Assembly (NCBI RefSeq): GCF_030403775.1
Contig: NZ_JAQMWQ010000009.1
Span: 1 to 64,000 of the forward strand
Source of the DNA: Paenibacillus sp. BSR1-1
GTDB taxonomy: Bacteria; Bacillota; Bacilli; Bacillales; Cytobacillaceae
Reading direction: 5' to 3'
DNA length: 64,000 bases
Shown: in pieces, positions 1-8,516 of the stretch
How the letters are laid out: every line of letters begins with the position of its first letter
How positions within the stretch are numbered: the stretch's first letter is position 1
Program-made: the position numbers and the translations under genes
Notes under the pieces: generated by a model
What the model saw: only the letters and a program-made list of their open reading frames with translations
Database searches by the model: none
What the model was told of the DNA's origin: nothing

Positions 1-101
1 ATTTAAAGACCCCCTTTCACGATATTTTGCTTGTTACTAGTGTAATAATTAAGCATTTTCGTGTCCAACGGATTAAGGGGTCCTAAAAGAATTGAAGGAG
101 T

Positions 102-164
102 TTATCAGCGCATTTTAGGGTTTTATCAGCGAATCTAACCCATTTATCAGCGAATTAAAAAATT
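102..164. repeat. 21-bp tandem repeat, three copies (cluster 1)
   Basis: TTATCAGCG recurs at 102, 123 and 144, an exact 21-bp period, and the later units continue as GAATCT or GAATTA. The array is in the spacer left of the DUF2306 gene. The same period and a related core (TTATTTGCGAAT) occur again at 18637. I see no coding potential in it, and nothing else in bases 1-101. Confidence 0.7.
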
Positions 165-165
165 C

Positions 166-825
166 TTATCCTTTGATGATAATGGGACTTGTTTTTACAT
201 TATCTTTTCGCAACCTTTTTAGATATCTTTCACTCAATGATAAATTAATGATGATCCCAACAATGACTGCAAGTGGAAAACTAATGGCGAATCCTAGATG
301 GAGAATAAACATGAAGATTGGTACAAGGAAACGGAAGGTGACAAAGACAAGTGTAATGGCATAACTGCGAAGCATCCATTCTTGGTGACTTTGAATCTTT
401 CGTTCCCGTATTCTTTTAAGTCCTATGAACGTGGTTAAAAACCACACTGCATCAAGAATGAGAAACGCAATTGTTGCACCAATCCCGCCTGTGGCATAAA
501 ACGCAAGGTAAATTCCCGCGGGAACGCTTAGGAGAATAGATGTTGCATATATTTTTCCAAGAGTGCGATGTATTTTTATATTTTTCCGGCTTGCTTTTAA
601 TAACTGAAATGGCCCGAGAATTAGAGCAATCGATCCCGTTGTAATATGAAAGAAAAATAAGACTTTCCATGTATCATAATGGAAATGAGGATTTTCTAAC
701 TTTCCGGAAACAATTCCAGTCTTTCGAGGATCGTTCAAACCATACATCACCAAAATATATCCAATGAAACCAACGACAACAAAATAACTTAACCAAACTT
801 TCCAATTTATTTTGCGTTTAGCCAT
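166..825 (-). CDS. DUF2306 family membrane protein
   Basis: Integral membrane protein of about 219 residues with roughly six hydrophobic segments. The pattern of DUF2306 proteins is present: an FHITTGSIALILGPFQ stretch, a following basic IHRTLGKIYA loop, and SHQEWMLRSYA further on. No biochemical function is established for the family as far as I know; conserved histidines have suggested redox or metal roles, which is inference. An upstream in-frame GTG at 843 overlaps the TetR stop, but AGGAGG ends 9 bases before the ATG at 825, so I chose ATG. The gene directly follows the TetR gene, so the two are probably cotranscribed and the repressor probably controls it. Confidence 0.75.
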   Translation of the reverse strand: MAKRKINWKVWLSYFVVVGFIGYILVMYGLNDPRKTGIVSGKLENPHFHYDTWKVLFFFHITTGSIALILGPFQLLKASRKNIKIHRTLGKIYATSILLSVPAGIYLAFYATGGIGATIAFLILDAVWFLTTFIGLKRIRERKIQSHQEWMLRSYAITLVFVTFRFLVPIFMFILHLGFAISFPLAVIVGIIINLSLSERYLKRLRKDNVKTSPIIIKG

Positions 826-839
826 CTGCCTCTTCCTCC

Positions 840-1445
840 TCACGTTAATCCCTTGATCATCGCATTAACCTGAAAATCAATAAATCCTTCTTTTTCATGC
901 CAGTGAAAGTCCGGGAAGGTTATTAATAGACTTGTGATGCCATGAAGTGACGCCCATAAAGACTGTGCAGCCATATGTGCATCGTGTTTCTTAAGGACTC
1001 CCTCATTCATTGCTGCCATTACCATTTCGGTTAGTAATACAAACCCTCTTACCCGGTCATCTTCTTCTGTCATCACCTTTTGAAGCTGATGCAGATTTTC
1101 GACGAAGATTAACCGGTAATATTCAGGATGCTTTAATCCAAAATCGATATAGGCATATAACAATGCATTCAATCTTTCCCCAGGATGACTAGATTTACAA
1201 TTAGCCACACCTTCTTTTAAGCATGTAAGAAAGATGGCATAGCCGTGTTTTAACAAATGAATCAGGATTTCCTCTTTGTTGGCAAAATATTTATAAATAG
1301 CTGTTGCGGAATAATCGATTTGCTGGGCGATTTTTCTCATCGATACATTTTCATACCCGTCTGTTACAAACAACTGGACCGCTGCTTCAATGATCTCAAG
1401 CCTCATCTCCTCAATTTCCCGTTTTCGTCTTTCTTTGGTGCCCAT
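840..1445 (-). CDS. TetR/AcrR family transcriptional regulator
   Basis: Repressor of 201 residues. The N-terminal helix-turn-helix (about residues 15-60) has the typical TetR pattern, with AAVQLFVTDGYENVSMRKIA followed by SATAIYKYFANKEEIL. The C-terminal half contains LWASLHGITSLLI, matching the WHG-type ligand domain (TetR_C_33). The stop overlaps the upstream in-frame GTG of the DUF2306 gene, so the two genes form a pair. A 10-bp perfect inverted repeat just upstream (1487-1517) is the likely autoregulatory operator. The ligand cannot be read from the sequence. Confidence 0.85.
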   Translation of the reverse strand: MGTKERRKREIEEMRLEIIEAAVQLFVTDGYENVSMRKIAQQIDYSATAIYKYFANKEEILIHLLKHGYAIFLTCLKEGVANCKSSHPGERLNALLYAYIDFGLKHPEYYRLIFVENLHQLQKVMTEEDDRVRGFVLLTEMVMAAMNEGVLKKHDAHMAAQSLWASLHGITSLLITFPDFHWHEKEGFIDFQVNAMIKGLT

Positions 1446-1486
1446 TTTACTTCACACTCCAAGCCTTTTTAACACAGTTATTTTTG

Positions 1487-1517
1487 TTAACACTGTTAAT
1501 CTATATTACAGTGTTAA
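1487..1517. promoter_or_regulatory. Probable TetR operator
   Basis: TTAACACTGT (1487-1496) and ACAGTGTTAA (1508-1517) form a perfect 10-bp inverted repeat with an 11-bp spacer, 42-72 bp upstream of the TetR start. A partial third copy, TTAACACAGTTA, lies at 1469-1480. Size and location fit an autoregulatory operator. Confidence 0.65.
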
Positions 1518-1568
1518 TTATACAATTAATGGAAAATTTGTAAATGCCTTTTTGAAAAAAATAAAAAA

Positions 1569-1594
1569 ACGACGAGTTTCATTCAACCCGTCGT
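1569..1594 (-). terminator. Rho-independent terminator
   Basis: On the minus strand an ACGACGGGTT/AACTCGTCGT stem is followed by a run of Ts. It lies directly after the small gene at 1603-1833. Confidence 0.8.
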
Positions 1595-1602
1595 GTAGAG
1601 CA

Positions 1603-1833
1603 CTATTCCCCAATATTGTTTTCAAACCATTCCTGAAGATCTCTCAAGGAAGTAAAAGAGAAAATTTCTTCGCCGTTTTGACCGTTATCAAAGCCAGAGT
1701 TACCTCTTAAAGTAATTTGACCTTCATCACCTGAAATTAAGATGGCATAGGGATGATTCACATTTATGTACCTTGCATCTAAATCATTATCAATCCAGTT
1801 CTTACCTCGCAAGAATGCTTCGTAATGTTCCAT
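1603..1833 (-). CDS. Small acidic hypothetical protein (76 aa)
   Basis: Not recognised. The product is 76 residues, acidic and soluble, without a signal peptide or membrane segment. It is rich in Asp/Glu and Gly and ends in an amphipathic stretch (LRDLQEWFENNIGE). GGAGG lies upstream of the ATG and a strong terminator follows the stop, so it is likely a real single-gene unit. Neighbours give no clue to function. Confidence 0.6.
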   Translation of the reverse strand: MEHYEAFLRGKNWIDNDLDARYINVNHPYAILISGDEGQITLRGNSGFDNGQNGEEIFSFTSLRDLQEWFENNIGE

Positions 1834-1879
1834 TCAACTGCCTCCTTTCACTCATATTGTGCCAATAACATAAAAAAAG

Positions 1880-1899
1880 AAGACAACTAAATTGTCTCC
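1880..1899 (-). terminator. Rho-independent terminator of the esterase gene
   Basis: GGAGACAA/TTGTCTTC stem followed by a T-run on the minus strand. It overlaps the last base of the esterase stop codon. Confidence 0.7.
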
Positions 1900-2642
1900 T
1901 AAAGATTTTTTTCGATAAATTGTAATGTTTTTTCGATTATGATCTGTTGATCATTATCAAGTGTAGCCACATGGTAGCTTTCTTTCATGTAATGAATTTC
2001 TTTTTCCTCAGATCTGATTTCATCAAAGATTATTTGCGAATTATTAGGAGGAACAACATGGTCCTCATTGGAAACAAATATTAATGATGGGCAGTTAATC
2101 TTATGGAGGTCAGCCCTAACCTGATCCATAAAGGTTAGAATTTCCTTAACTGATTGAACAGGCGTTTTTTCATAGGCAAGCTCTTTTACGTCTGGCTTCT
2201 TAATATCTGAACCGACGCCATCTAAAAATCTAACCCCTTCTAACTGGCGGACGGGATTCATTCCGGGAATATCCACTGCTGCATTGATTGGGATAATCGC
2301 GCGAATTTCCGGGTGATTTTCCGCCATATAAAGTGTCAGCGTCCCGCCCATTGAAAGCCCCGTGACAAATATAGTATCACACCGCTCTTTTAACCATTGG
2401 AACCCCTCTTCAATTGACGCAATCCAATCCTGATAAGTGGTTTTCTCCATATCTTCATAGTGGGTTCCATGTCCTTTAAGGCGCGGTCCGCATACCGTGT
2501 AACCAGTTCTAGCGTAAGCCTCACCAAGCGGGAACATACTCTGTGTTGATCCGGTAAAGCCATGTGATATTAAAATTCCGACATGATTCCCTTCAAAATA
2601 AAACGGCTCTGCCCCTTCTAAAACAGGATATTTTCCAGACAT
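1899..2642 (-). CDS. Carboxylesterase, Est30/YvaK-like alpha/beta hydrolase
   Basis: Serine hydrolase of 247 residues, cytoplasmic, probably acting on short to medium acyl esters or monoacylglycerols. The nucleophile elbow GLSMGG places Ser97, SNEDHVVPP gives the acid Asp194, and ESYHVATLD gives His224. That spacing is almost identical to the Ser94/Asp193/His223 triad of Geobacillus Est30 as I recall it. The HGFTGS motif supplies the oxyanion hole. The first ATG (2648) directly abuts GGAGGG with no spacing; the second ATG at 2642 is 6 bases away and is preferred. Single gene with its own terminator. Confidence 0.85.
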   Translation of the reverse strand: MSGKYPVLEGAEPFYFEGNHVGILISHGFTGSTQSMFPLGEAYARTGYTVCGPRLKGHGTHYEDMEKTTYQDWIASIEEGFQWLKERCDTIFVTGLSMGGTLTLYMAENHPEIRAIIPINAAVDIPGMNPVRQLEGVRFLDGVGSDIKKPDVKELAYEKTPVQSVKEILTFMDQVRADLHKINCPSLIFVSNEDHVVPPNNSQIIFDEIRSEEKEIHYMKESYHVATLDNDQQIIIEKTLQFIEKNL

Positions 2643-2717
2643 TTCCATCCCTCCAAACTTGTCATATTCAATAAGTATTCGCCTTCATGCATAAAAAACC
2701 TGCCTGTTCAAAAATTA

Positions 2718-3060
2718 TGGGCATTTGGAGACCCTTCTAATTACCGGCGCGGTCCCTTCTCCACCTAAGCGGGCATTAGAAGGCTTTCCTAATTACCACT
2801 TCGCTCCCTTTTCCACCTTAACGGGCATTTGGAGACCCTCCTAATTACCATTTCGCTCCCTTTTCCACCTTAACGGGTATTTGGAGACCTTCCTAATTAC
2901 CGCTTCGCTCCCTTTTCCACCTTAACGGGCATTTGGAGACCTTCCTAATTACCGCTTCGCTCCCTTTTCCACCTTAACGGGCATTTGGAGACCTTCCTAA
3001 TTACCGCCGCGCTCCTTTTTCCACCTTAACGGGTATTTAGGACTTCTCAAATTTACCACC
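2718..3060. repeat. 52-bp tandem repeat array, six full copies plus a partial
   Basis: Unit start CGGGCATTTGGAGACC recurs (with variants) at 2718, 2770, 2822, 2874, 2926, 2978 and 3030, an exact 52-bp period. Central units are nearly identical and edge units are diverged. It fills the spacer between the esterase gene and the end of the sugar ABC operon. The period is not a multiple of 3 and I see no gene in it. A diverged cluster with the same period lies at 15690-15812. Confidence 0.9.
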
Positions 3061-3103
3061 TAAACTCCGCCTTACATAATTTTTACACCAATAAAAGGCA
3101 AAA

Positions 3104-3129
3104 ATCCTCTCCATTAATATGGAAAGGAT
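3104..3129 (-). terminator. Terminator of the sugar ABC operon
   Basis: ATCCTTTCCAT/ATGGAGAGGAT stem followed by TTTTTG on the minus strand, just downstream of the permease stop. Confidence 0.8.
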
Positions 3130-3141
3130 CGCCATTATAAT

Positions 3142-4143
3142 TTATTTCTGTTTATAGTAGGTTATCGCTAAAGCAAACGCCAAAACTGCTCCTTTAACAA
3201 TGTCCATCGCATAATATGGTACTGACATCATCACAAGACCGTTTTGTAAAATTCCAATCAGTACCGCACCTATAAATGTACCAAACGCATTAGGCTTTCC
3301 TGCCCCAAGGACTGAAAAACCAATAAATGCTGCTGCCACAGAATCCATTAAATAAGGTGCACCTGAATTAATTTCTGAAGTCATAACCCGTGATGCAAGA
3401 ACAATGCCTCCGATCGATGCAAAAAGAGCAGAAAGCAAGTAGGCTGCCACCTTATACTTATTTACCGGAATACCAGAAAGTCTTGCTGCTTCTTTATTGC
3501 CGCCAATAACGTACATATATCGCCCATGTTTGGTATAAGTCAAAAAGACATGTACCAAAATGACAGCCACTGCCATGATTATAATAATCCATGGTACCTC
3601 GCCGATTTTAGCAAAAAACGGACTGATAAGGCCGGCTGCCATGGAGCCATCCGGCATAACCATGTTTTGTGAAACAGTTGCACCCTTTGTATAGGTTAGC
3701 GCTGTTCCTTGGATGATAAACATCGTAGCAAGCGTTAACAGCATATCAGGAATTCTAAGCTTTACAATCATGAAGGAGTTGATAGCGCCAACCACTAATG
3801 ATGCCGCAATAGCTGAAATAACTGCAATCAAGGTGTTCTGCGAGAACCAAACAAACATGGAAATGACAATCGCATTTGAAAGGGAGGCAACGGAACCAAC
3901 CGAAAGATCAAATCCATCCACAGATAATGATATCGTGATCCCAATCGCAATAATGGTTACAATCGATATGGAACGCAAAATATTGACGATATTGCTTCCT
4001 TGAATAAAGGTTGGATTCGCCAGAGAAAAAATAACAATAAGTGCGATAATCGTAATAATGGTCCCGTATTTATAAAAAATCTGAAAAAGTTCAATTGGCT
4101 TTTTCGCTGGGGTCTGTTTGCTTGTTGTAATATTTGCTTCCAT
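3142..4143 (-). CDS. Sugar ABC transporter permease (RbsC family)
   Basis: Membrane subunit of a ribose/galactose-type ABC importer, 333 residues, about ten hydrophobic segments. Residues around DGFDLSVGSVASLSNAI and VLGAGKPNAFGTFIGAVLIG are typical of the BPD_transp_2 family. An upstream in-frame ATG at 4185 would overlap the ATPase gene by 41 bases. The ATG at 4143 follows the ATPase stop by one base and has AGGGGG 8 bases upstream, so it is the better start. Third gene of a binding protein-ATPase-permease operon; the substrate is not determined. Confidence 0.9.
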   Translation of the reverse strand: MEANITTSKQTPAKKPIELFQIFYKYGTIITIIALIVIFSLANPTFIQGSNIVNILRSISIVTIIAIGITISLSVDGFDLSVGSVASLSNAIVISMFVWFSQNTLIAVISAIAASLVVGAINSFMIVKLRIPDMLLTLATMFIIQGTALTYTKGATVSQNMVMPDGSMAAGLISPFFAKIGEVPWIIIIMAVAVILVHVFLTYTKHGRYMYVIGGNKEAARLSGIPVNKYKVAAYLLSALFASIGGIVLASRVMTSEINSGAPYLMDSVAAAFIGFSVLGAGKPNAFGTFIGAVLIGILQNGLVMMSVPYYAMDIVKGAVLAFALAITYYKQK

Positions 4144-4144
4144 C

Positions 4145-5650
4145 TTATCTGCCCCCTGTTGAATAGAATAATAGTTCTTCTTCATTTGTTTCTTTTGTTT
4201 TCAATTCTTTAACTGACTCACCGTCATACAAAACATAAACTCGATCGGCTATTCCTATGATTTCGGAAAGCTCTGATGATGCATAAATAATTCCTTTACC
4301 TTGCTTAGCTAAATCTGAAATTAAATTAAAGATATCCCTCTTTGCTCCAACGTCTACACCTTTTGTCGGCTCATCAAAAAGATATACATCCGCTTCAGCC
4401 ACTAGCCATTTTCCAATCGCTACCTTCTGCTGATTACCGCCTGATAGGTTTTGAACCTTTGTTTCTTCAGACGGTGTCTTAATCCCAAGTGCGCGAATCA
4501 TTTGTTTGGCCGTTTCTTTTTCCTTTTTCCGGTCTAAAAAGCTCAATGCCTTTGAAAAGACTCCTAAATTGGCCGCTGTCAAATTGGATTCTACCGATTC
4601 TAGAACGAGAATTCCTTCCTTTCGCCGCTCTTCAGGCACTAATGCAAGCCCATTTTTAACAGCATCATAAGGGCTTTTACTTTTTAACTTCTCACCATTA
4701 AGAATTATTTCTCCCGCAGAAATTTTCGCTGCTCCAAAAAGCGCCTTGCACAATTCTGTTTTTCCAGCTCCGACAAGCCCGGCGATTCCCACGATTTCTC
4801 CAGCTTTAACCTGAATATGTAGGTTTCTAAGTTTAGCCTCGTCTGAAAGCCCTTTTACCTCAAGAACTGTATTCCCGAACGTTGCCCTTTTCTCTGGAAA
4901 CTGCTCCTCCAGCTTTTGCCCAAGCATTTGCTCGACCACTTTGCTCGGAGTGGTTTCTGAAATTTTCTCTTTTACAACAATTTCACCATTGCGCATTACA
5001 GTTATCTCATCACAAACTTCAAAGATTTCCGGCAGACGATGCGAGATAAAAATAATTCCTACATTTTGCTTTATTAAGTCCTTAACGATACGGAATAGTT
5101 CTGTTGTTTCGGTATAACTTAATGGTGCAGTCGGTTCATCTAAGATGAGAAACTTACACTGCCTTGAAATGGCTCTCGCGATTAACACCATTTGTTTTTC
5201 AGCTAGAGTCAAATCGCTTACCAGTTTTTTTGTAGAAAGATGAATATTCATATCCGCCAGTATTTTTTTTGCTTGATTATGAATCTCCTTCCATTTCACC
5301 CATTGTTTTTTCCCCATGTTATGAACGGTGTCTAGAAGCATAATATTTTCTGCGACAGTTAAATAGGGAATCAAGGCTGTATCGACTTCTTGGTAAACGA
5401 TTTGTATTCCCGCGTCCTGAGCATTTTTAGGTGAACGGATTTTCAGACTTTGTCCAGCTAGGCTTAATTCGCCTGTATAGTGATCATACGCTCCTGAAAG
5501 AACTTTCATTAAGGTCGATTTCCCCGCGCCGTTTGCCCCTATCAGTGCCTGAACTTTTCCAGTTTCCGTGGAAAAATGAACTTGATTCAGTGCTTTTACA
5601 CCAGGAAACTCTATTGAGATGTTTTTCATTTCTAATGTTGTAGTCGTCAA
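4145..5650 (-). CDS. Sugar ABC transporter ATPase (RbsA family, two nucleotide-binding domains)
   Basis: Fused double ATPase of 501 residues energising sugar uptake. The first domain has Walker A GANGAGKST, a degenerate signature LTLAEKQM and Walker B FLILDEPT. The second has GLVGAGKTE, signature LSGGNQQK and VYLFDEPTKGVD. A degenerate second Walker A is usual for RbsA/MglA proteins. The start is a TTG with AGGAGG 7 bases upstream. A hairpin separates it from the binding-protein gene, and it is 1 base from the permease gene, indicating coupling. Confidence 0.92.
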   Translation of the reverse strand: MTTTTLEMKNISIEFPGVKALNQVHFSTETGKVQALIGANGAGKSTLMKVLSGAYDHYTGELSLAGQSLKIRSPKNAQDAGIQIVYQEVDTALIPYLTVAENIMLLDTVHNMGKKQWVKWKEIHNQAKKILADMNIHLSTKKLVSDLTLAEKQMVLIARAISRQCKFLILDEPTAPLSYTETTELFRIVKDLIKQNVGIIFISHRLPEIFEVCDEITVMRNGEIVVKEKISETTPSKVVEQMLGQKLEEQFPEKRATFGNTVLEVKGLSDEAKLRNLHIQVKAGEIVGIAGLVGAGKTELCKALFGAAKISAGEIILNGEKLKSKSPYDAVKNGLALVPEERRKEGILVLESVESNLTAANLGVFSKALSFLDRKKEKETAKQMIRALGIKTPSEETKVQNLSGGNQQKVAIGKWLVAEADVYLFDEPTKGVDVGAKRDIFNLISDLAKQGKGIIYASSELSEIIGIADRVYVLYDGESVKELKTKETNEEELLFYSTGGR

Positions 5651-5672
5651 AATGCCACCTCCTATTAAGCAA

Positions 5673-5704
5673 ACACTCTCTTAATCTTGTGAAAAAGAGA
5701 GTGT
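5673..5704 (-). terminator. Intercistronic hairpin between binding protein and ATPase genes
   Basis: ACACTCTCTT and AAGAGAGTGT form a 10-bp perfect stem in the spacer after the binding-protein gene. There is no long T-run, so partial termination or protection of the upstream mRNA is more likely than a full stop. Such an arrangement would keep binding protein in excess over the membrane parts. Confidence 0.6.
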
Positions 5705-5712
5705 ACTTCCAT

Positions 5713-6828
5713 TTATTTCTTATAGTGCTTCTTTAATGTTTTCATCCAATCTTCTTCAAAGGCAGTAGATTGTCCCCAGCCTGGAATGATTGTCGCTAGG
5801 TTTACCATATTAACAGCCTCTTTAGAATCCTGAACGTTTTTCTGGGTCACGAGTGAAGCTTCTAAGTCGTAGGTTTTTGGCGTCTCTTCCCCCGCTAACT
5901 TTTTCGCTAGTAATCTCATATCTACTGCACCAATTAGCTTAGGGTCAACAGCGGCTGTGTATTTCCATGCGCTGCCTTTTCTTTGGATTTCCTGAAGGTC
6001 AGCATTGGAAACATCAATTCCATAGATTTTTACTTCTTCCCGTCCTGCTTCCTTTAGAGCGCGGGCTGCACCAATCGCAAACGCATCCCAAGTGGCAAAA
6101 ATGGCATCCAATTTTCCTTTAGGATATTTGTTCAGCATCGCTGCAACCGCATTTTGCGTTTGAACACTTGTGTCTGCTGCAGCTACACCGAAGCGCTCTA
6201 CTTCTTTAATACCAGGGTTTTTCGCAATAACATCCTGATAGACTTTATTTCTTCTTACCATTGGCGGGAAACCGTCCACCCAAAGGTAGGCAATATTGGC
6301 TTTTCCTTTTGTTTCTTTTACAAGCTGATCAAGAGCTAAGGTTGCTAATGCTTCATCGTCCTGAGAAGTTAAAGTAACTCCATCAATGTCTGCAAGCTTT
6401 GGATTAGAGTCAAAGGCGACAACGCTTTTTCCTTTTTCTACAATCTTCTTCACATCATTAACAGTTGCATCATCGTCTCCATGAGAAATGACAAATCCGT
6501 CATAATTCTGATCTAGTGCTTGATTGATTGCATCATGGAATTTCGCTGTGTCCCCATTGGCAGTAAACACATCCACCTGAAAACCTAATGCTTGTCCTTC
6601 TTCTTTTGCACCCGCTAAGAATTGAGCCGTATGATCGTCACCGCCAATTTTACGGATTACCTTAATTTTAACCGGATCCCCTTTGGCAAATCGTTCTGGA
6701 ACCCCTTCTAATGACACATTTTTATTGCCGCTGACTTGCTTTGTTTCCCCATTTGAGGCACAGCCAGTTAGCAGGAGTGTGGCTGCTAATGCTGAAACAA
6801 GTGTACTTTTAAATAAGTTTCTCTTCAT
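5713..6828 (-). CDS. Sugar-binding lipoprotein of an ABC importer
   Basis: Extracellular substrate-binding lipoprotein, 371 residues. MKRNLFKSTLVSALAATL is a signal peptide and LLTGC a lipobox, so the mature protein is anchored through the cysteine. The body (KIKVIRKIGGDDHTAQFL, GFVISHGDDD, VVAFDSN, KIYGIDVSN) is the periplasmic-binding-protein type I fold used by ribose/galactose-type systems. The start at 6828 has GGGAG 8 bases upstream and begins exactly at the signal peptide; a longer in-frame start at 6864 is unlikely. First gene of the importer operon; the ligand is unknown. Confidence 0.9.
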   Translation of the reverse strand: MKRNLFKSTLVSALAATLLLTGCASNGETKQVSGNKNVSLEGVPERFAKGDPVKIKVIRKIGGDDHTAQFLAGAKEEGQALGFQVDVFTANGDTAKFHDAINQALDQNYDGFVISHGDDDATVNDVKKIVEKGKSVVAFDSNPKLADIDGVTLTSQDDEALATLALDQLVKETKGKANIAYLWVDGFPPMVRRNKVYQDVIAKNPGIKEVERFGVAAADTSVQTQNAVAAMLNKYPKGKLDAIFATWDAFAIGAARALKEAGREEVKIYGIDVSNADLQEIQRKGSAWKYTAAVDPKLIGAVDMRLLAKKLAGEETPKTYDLEASLVTQKNVQDSKEAVNMVNLATIIPGWGQSTAFEEDWMKTLKKHYKK

Positions 6829-6896
6829 GATGTAAACTCCCTTTTTATTACGTGTTCTTACCAATTCAATTTAATCCCATTGGAAAAGTTTGATTT

Positions 6897-7103
6897 TTAG
6901 TTAAAATAAAAAACCTCTCCAAGAAAGAGAGGTTTCATCACAAATAAATGGACTACTCCTCTCTTATCTCTCAAAACAATTTCTTGTTTTGCAGGATTTA
7001 GCACCAATTCCAAACGGAACGGTTGCTGGGCGTCATCGGGCCAGTCCCTCTGCCACTCTTGATAAGAGAACGTAAATGATTTAATTAATTTAGTATTAAA
7101 CAT
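6897..7103 (-). CDS. Small hypothetical protein (68 aa) with terminator inside its coding end
   Basis: Not recognised. The 68-residue soluble protein has a mixed sequence ending MKPLFLGEVFYFN. GGAG sits 8 bases before the ATG, supporting a real gene. The last dozen codons themselves form an AAACCTCTC/GAGAGGTTT hairpin followed by Ts, so the transcription terminator is embedded in the coding sequence. It is upstream of and collinear with the sugar importer but separated by that terminator. Confidence 0.55.
   Translation of the reverse strand: MFNTKLIKSFTFSYQEWQRDWPDDAQQPFRLELVLNPAKQEIVLRDKRGVVHLFVMKPLFLGEVFYFN
6911..6935 (-). terminator. Rho-independent terminator inside the end of the 68-aa gene
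   Basis: AAACCTCTC/GAGAGGTTT stem with a TTTTTTATTTT tail on the minus strand, overlapping the last codons of the gene at 6897-7103. Confidence 0.75.
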
Positions 7104-7262
7104 ACTTTAAACTCCTATTAAAAAGTTGTCAATAGTATTATGAATATTTTTAATAAATTACATTTTTAAAAATTACGATATCACCATTTTATTACTCAAC
7201 TAATTTCGGTATTATAATATTTAGATAAACGAAATACTTTCGAGAAAGAAGTGTTATGAACG

Positions 7263-8477
7263 ATGAACCAGCAGGAAAGCGCAAAACGTAATTTAGTGAT
7301 CATGTGGTTTGCCAACTTTTTTGTTGCTGGAAGTATGACGATGGTCATGCCCTTTATTTCACTTTATATTGAGACGTTTGGAAATTTTTCAGAGAAATAT
7401 GTACAACATTGGTCTGGAGTAACGTTTGGAATTACGTTTGTATCTGCCTTTCTTTTCTCGCCAATCTGGGGGAAAATCGGCGACCGATATGGAAGGAAGA
7501 AAATACTTATCATTTCAGGAATTGGAATGGCGGCTTCCATTTTCCTAATCAGCTTCGTCCACTCCGTTTGGCATTTATTGCTGCTGCGCTTTTTCATGGG
7601 TTTCTTTTCAGGCTTTATCCCGATGTCCCAGGCATTTATTTCTACACAAACGCCGAAACAGATTGCCGGACGTGTCCTTGGCACATTGCAAACAGGCAGT
7701 ATTACCGGTTCTTTACTTGGACCGATGCTCGGCGGATTATTAGCAGATTCGCTTGGCTATGCCACGACATTTAAGTGGACATCCATATCCATTTTCATTT
7801 CGGCTATCCTGGTTATTGCTGCAAAAGAATTTCGTGTTGAAATCAAACAGGGAGCAAAAACCCATTATTCAAGCAAGGAAGTCTTTAAGCATATTTTACG
7901 TAATCCGGTTTTATTAACAGTTCTTCTTATCTCTGCTTTAGTACAAATTGCCCATTTTAGCATTCAGCCGATATTGTCTTTATTTGTTAGTGATTTGCAC
8001 GGAAAAACAAATGTCGCCTTTTATTCAGGAATTGCTTTTTCTGCAGCTGGACTTGGGAATCTAATGATGTCTCGAAAATGGGGAAAGATTGCTGACAAAT
8101 ACGGTTATATCAAAATTCTTGTCATACTCTTATTCTTAGCAGGAATTGTTTACCTGCCAGGAGCAGCGGTTACGAGTCTTTGGCAGCTTGTTATTATCCG
8201 GTTCGCCCTCGGCGTCACGATTGGCGGAATTATTCCGGTTCGAATTGCTTACATCCGCCAGGAAGCTCCGATTGCGATGCAAGGTGAGGTTCTTGGCTAT
8301 AACAATAGTTTACGATTTCTCGGCAATATAATCGGTCCAATGCTGGGCGGCTTCCTATCTGGTTACTTTGGATTTTCCGCAGTTTTTATCAGCACTAGTA
8401 CTTTATTAATTATCAGCGGCGTTATCTTGCTCGTATCTATGCAGCGTAATCCAAAGCTCATCAAGCACACCGCTTAA
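7263..8477 (+). CDS. MFS multidrug-type efflux transporter
   Basis: Twelve-segment major facilitator of 404 residues, a probable proton-coupled exporter related to MdtG-like drug transporters. Motif A is GKIGDRYGRKK after segment 2; a related GKIADKYG occurs at the start of the second half. GSITGSLLGPMLGGLLAD matches the efflux-type motif C region. A TATAAT lies at 7213-7218. A short overlapping reading frame (ATG at 7256, 11 codons) precedes the start and shares its weak Shine-Dalgarno region, so translation could be coupled. The substrate is unknown. Confidence 0.88.
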   Translation: MNQQESAKRNLVIMWFANFFVAGSMTMVMPFISLYIETFGNFSEKYVQHWSGVTFGITFVSAFLFSPIWGKIGDRYGRKKILIISGIGMAASIFLISFVHSVWHLLLLRFFMGFFSGFIPMSQAFISTQTPKQIAGRVLGTLQTGSITGSLLGPMLGGLLADSLGYATTFKWTSISIFISAILVIAAKEFRVEIKQGAKTHYSSKEVFKHILRNPVLLTVLLISALVQIAHFSIQPILSLFVSDLHGKTNVAFYSGIAFSAAGLGNLMMSRKWGKIADKYGYIKILVILLFLAGIVYLPGAAVTSLWQLVIIRFALGVTIGGIIPVRIAYIRQEAPIAMQGEVLGYNNSLRFLGNIIGPMLGGFLSGYFGFSAVFISTSTLLIISGVILLVSMQRNPKLIKHTA

Positions 8478-8488
8478 AAACTTCAAAA

Positions 8489-8515
8489 GAAAAGTCCCAC
8501 AAAATGGGACTTTTC
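8489..8515. terminator. Bidirectional terminator between convergent genes
   Basis: GAAAAGTCCCA/TGGGACTTTTC hairpin between the MFS gene and the convergent reductase gene, with T-rich tails on both strands. Confidence 0.9.
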
Positions 8516-8516
8516 T

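Noticed and set aside
2718..3060. CRISPR array
   Set aside because: Units abut without variable spacers, the period is 52 bp throughout, and no cas gene is near.
7409..7774. Plus-strand frame inside the MFS gene
   Set aside because: Out-of-frame shadow of a well-supported transporter gene, with no similarity to any family.
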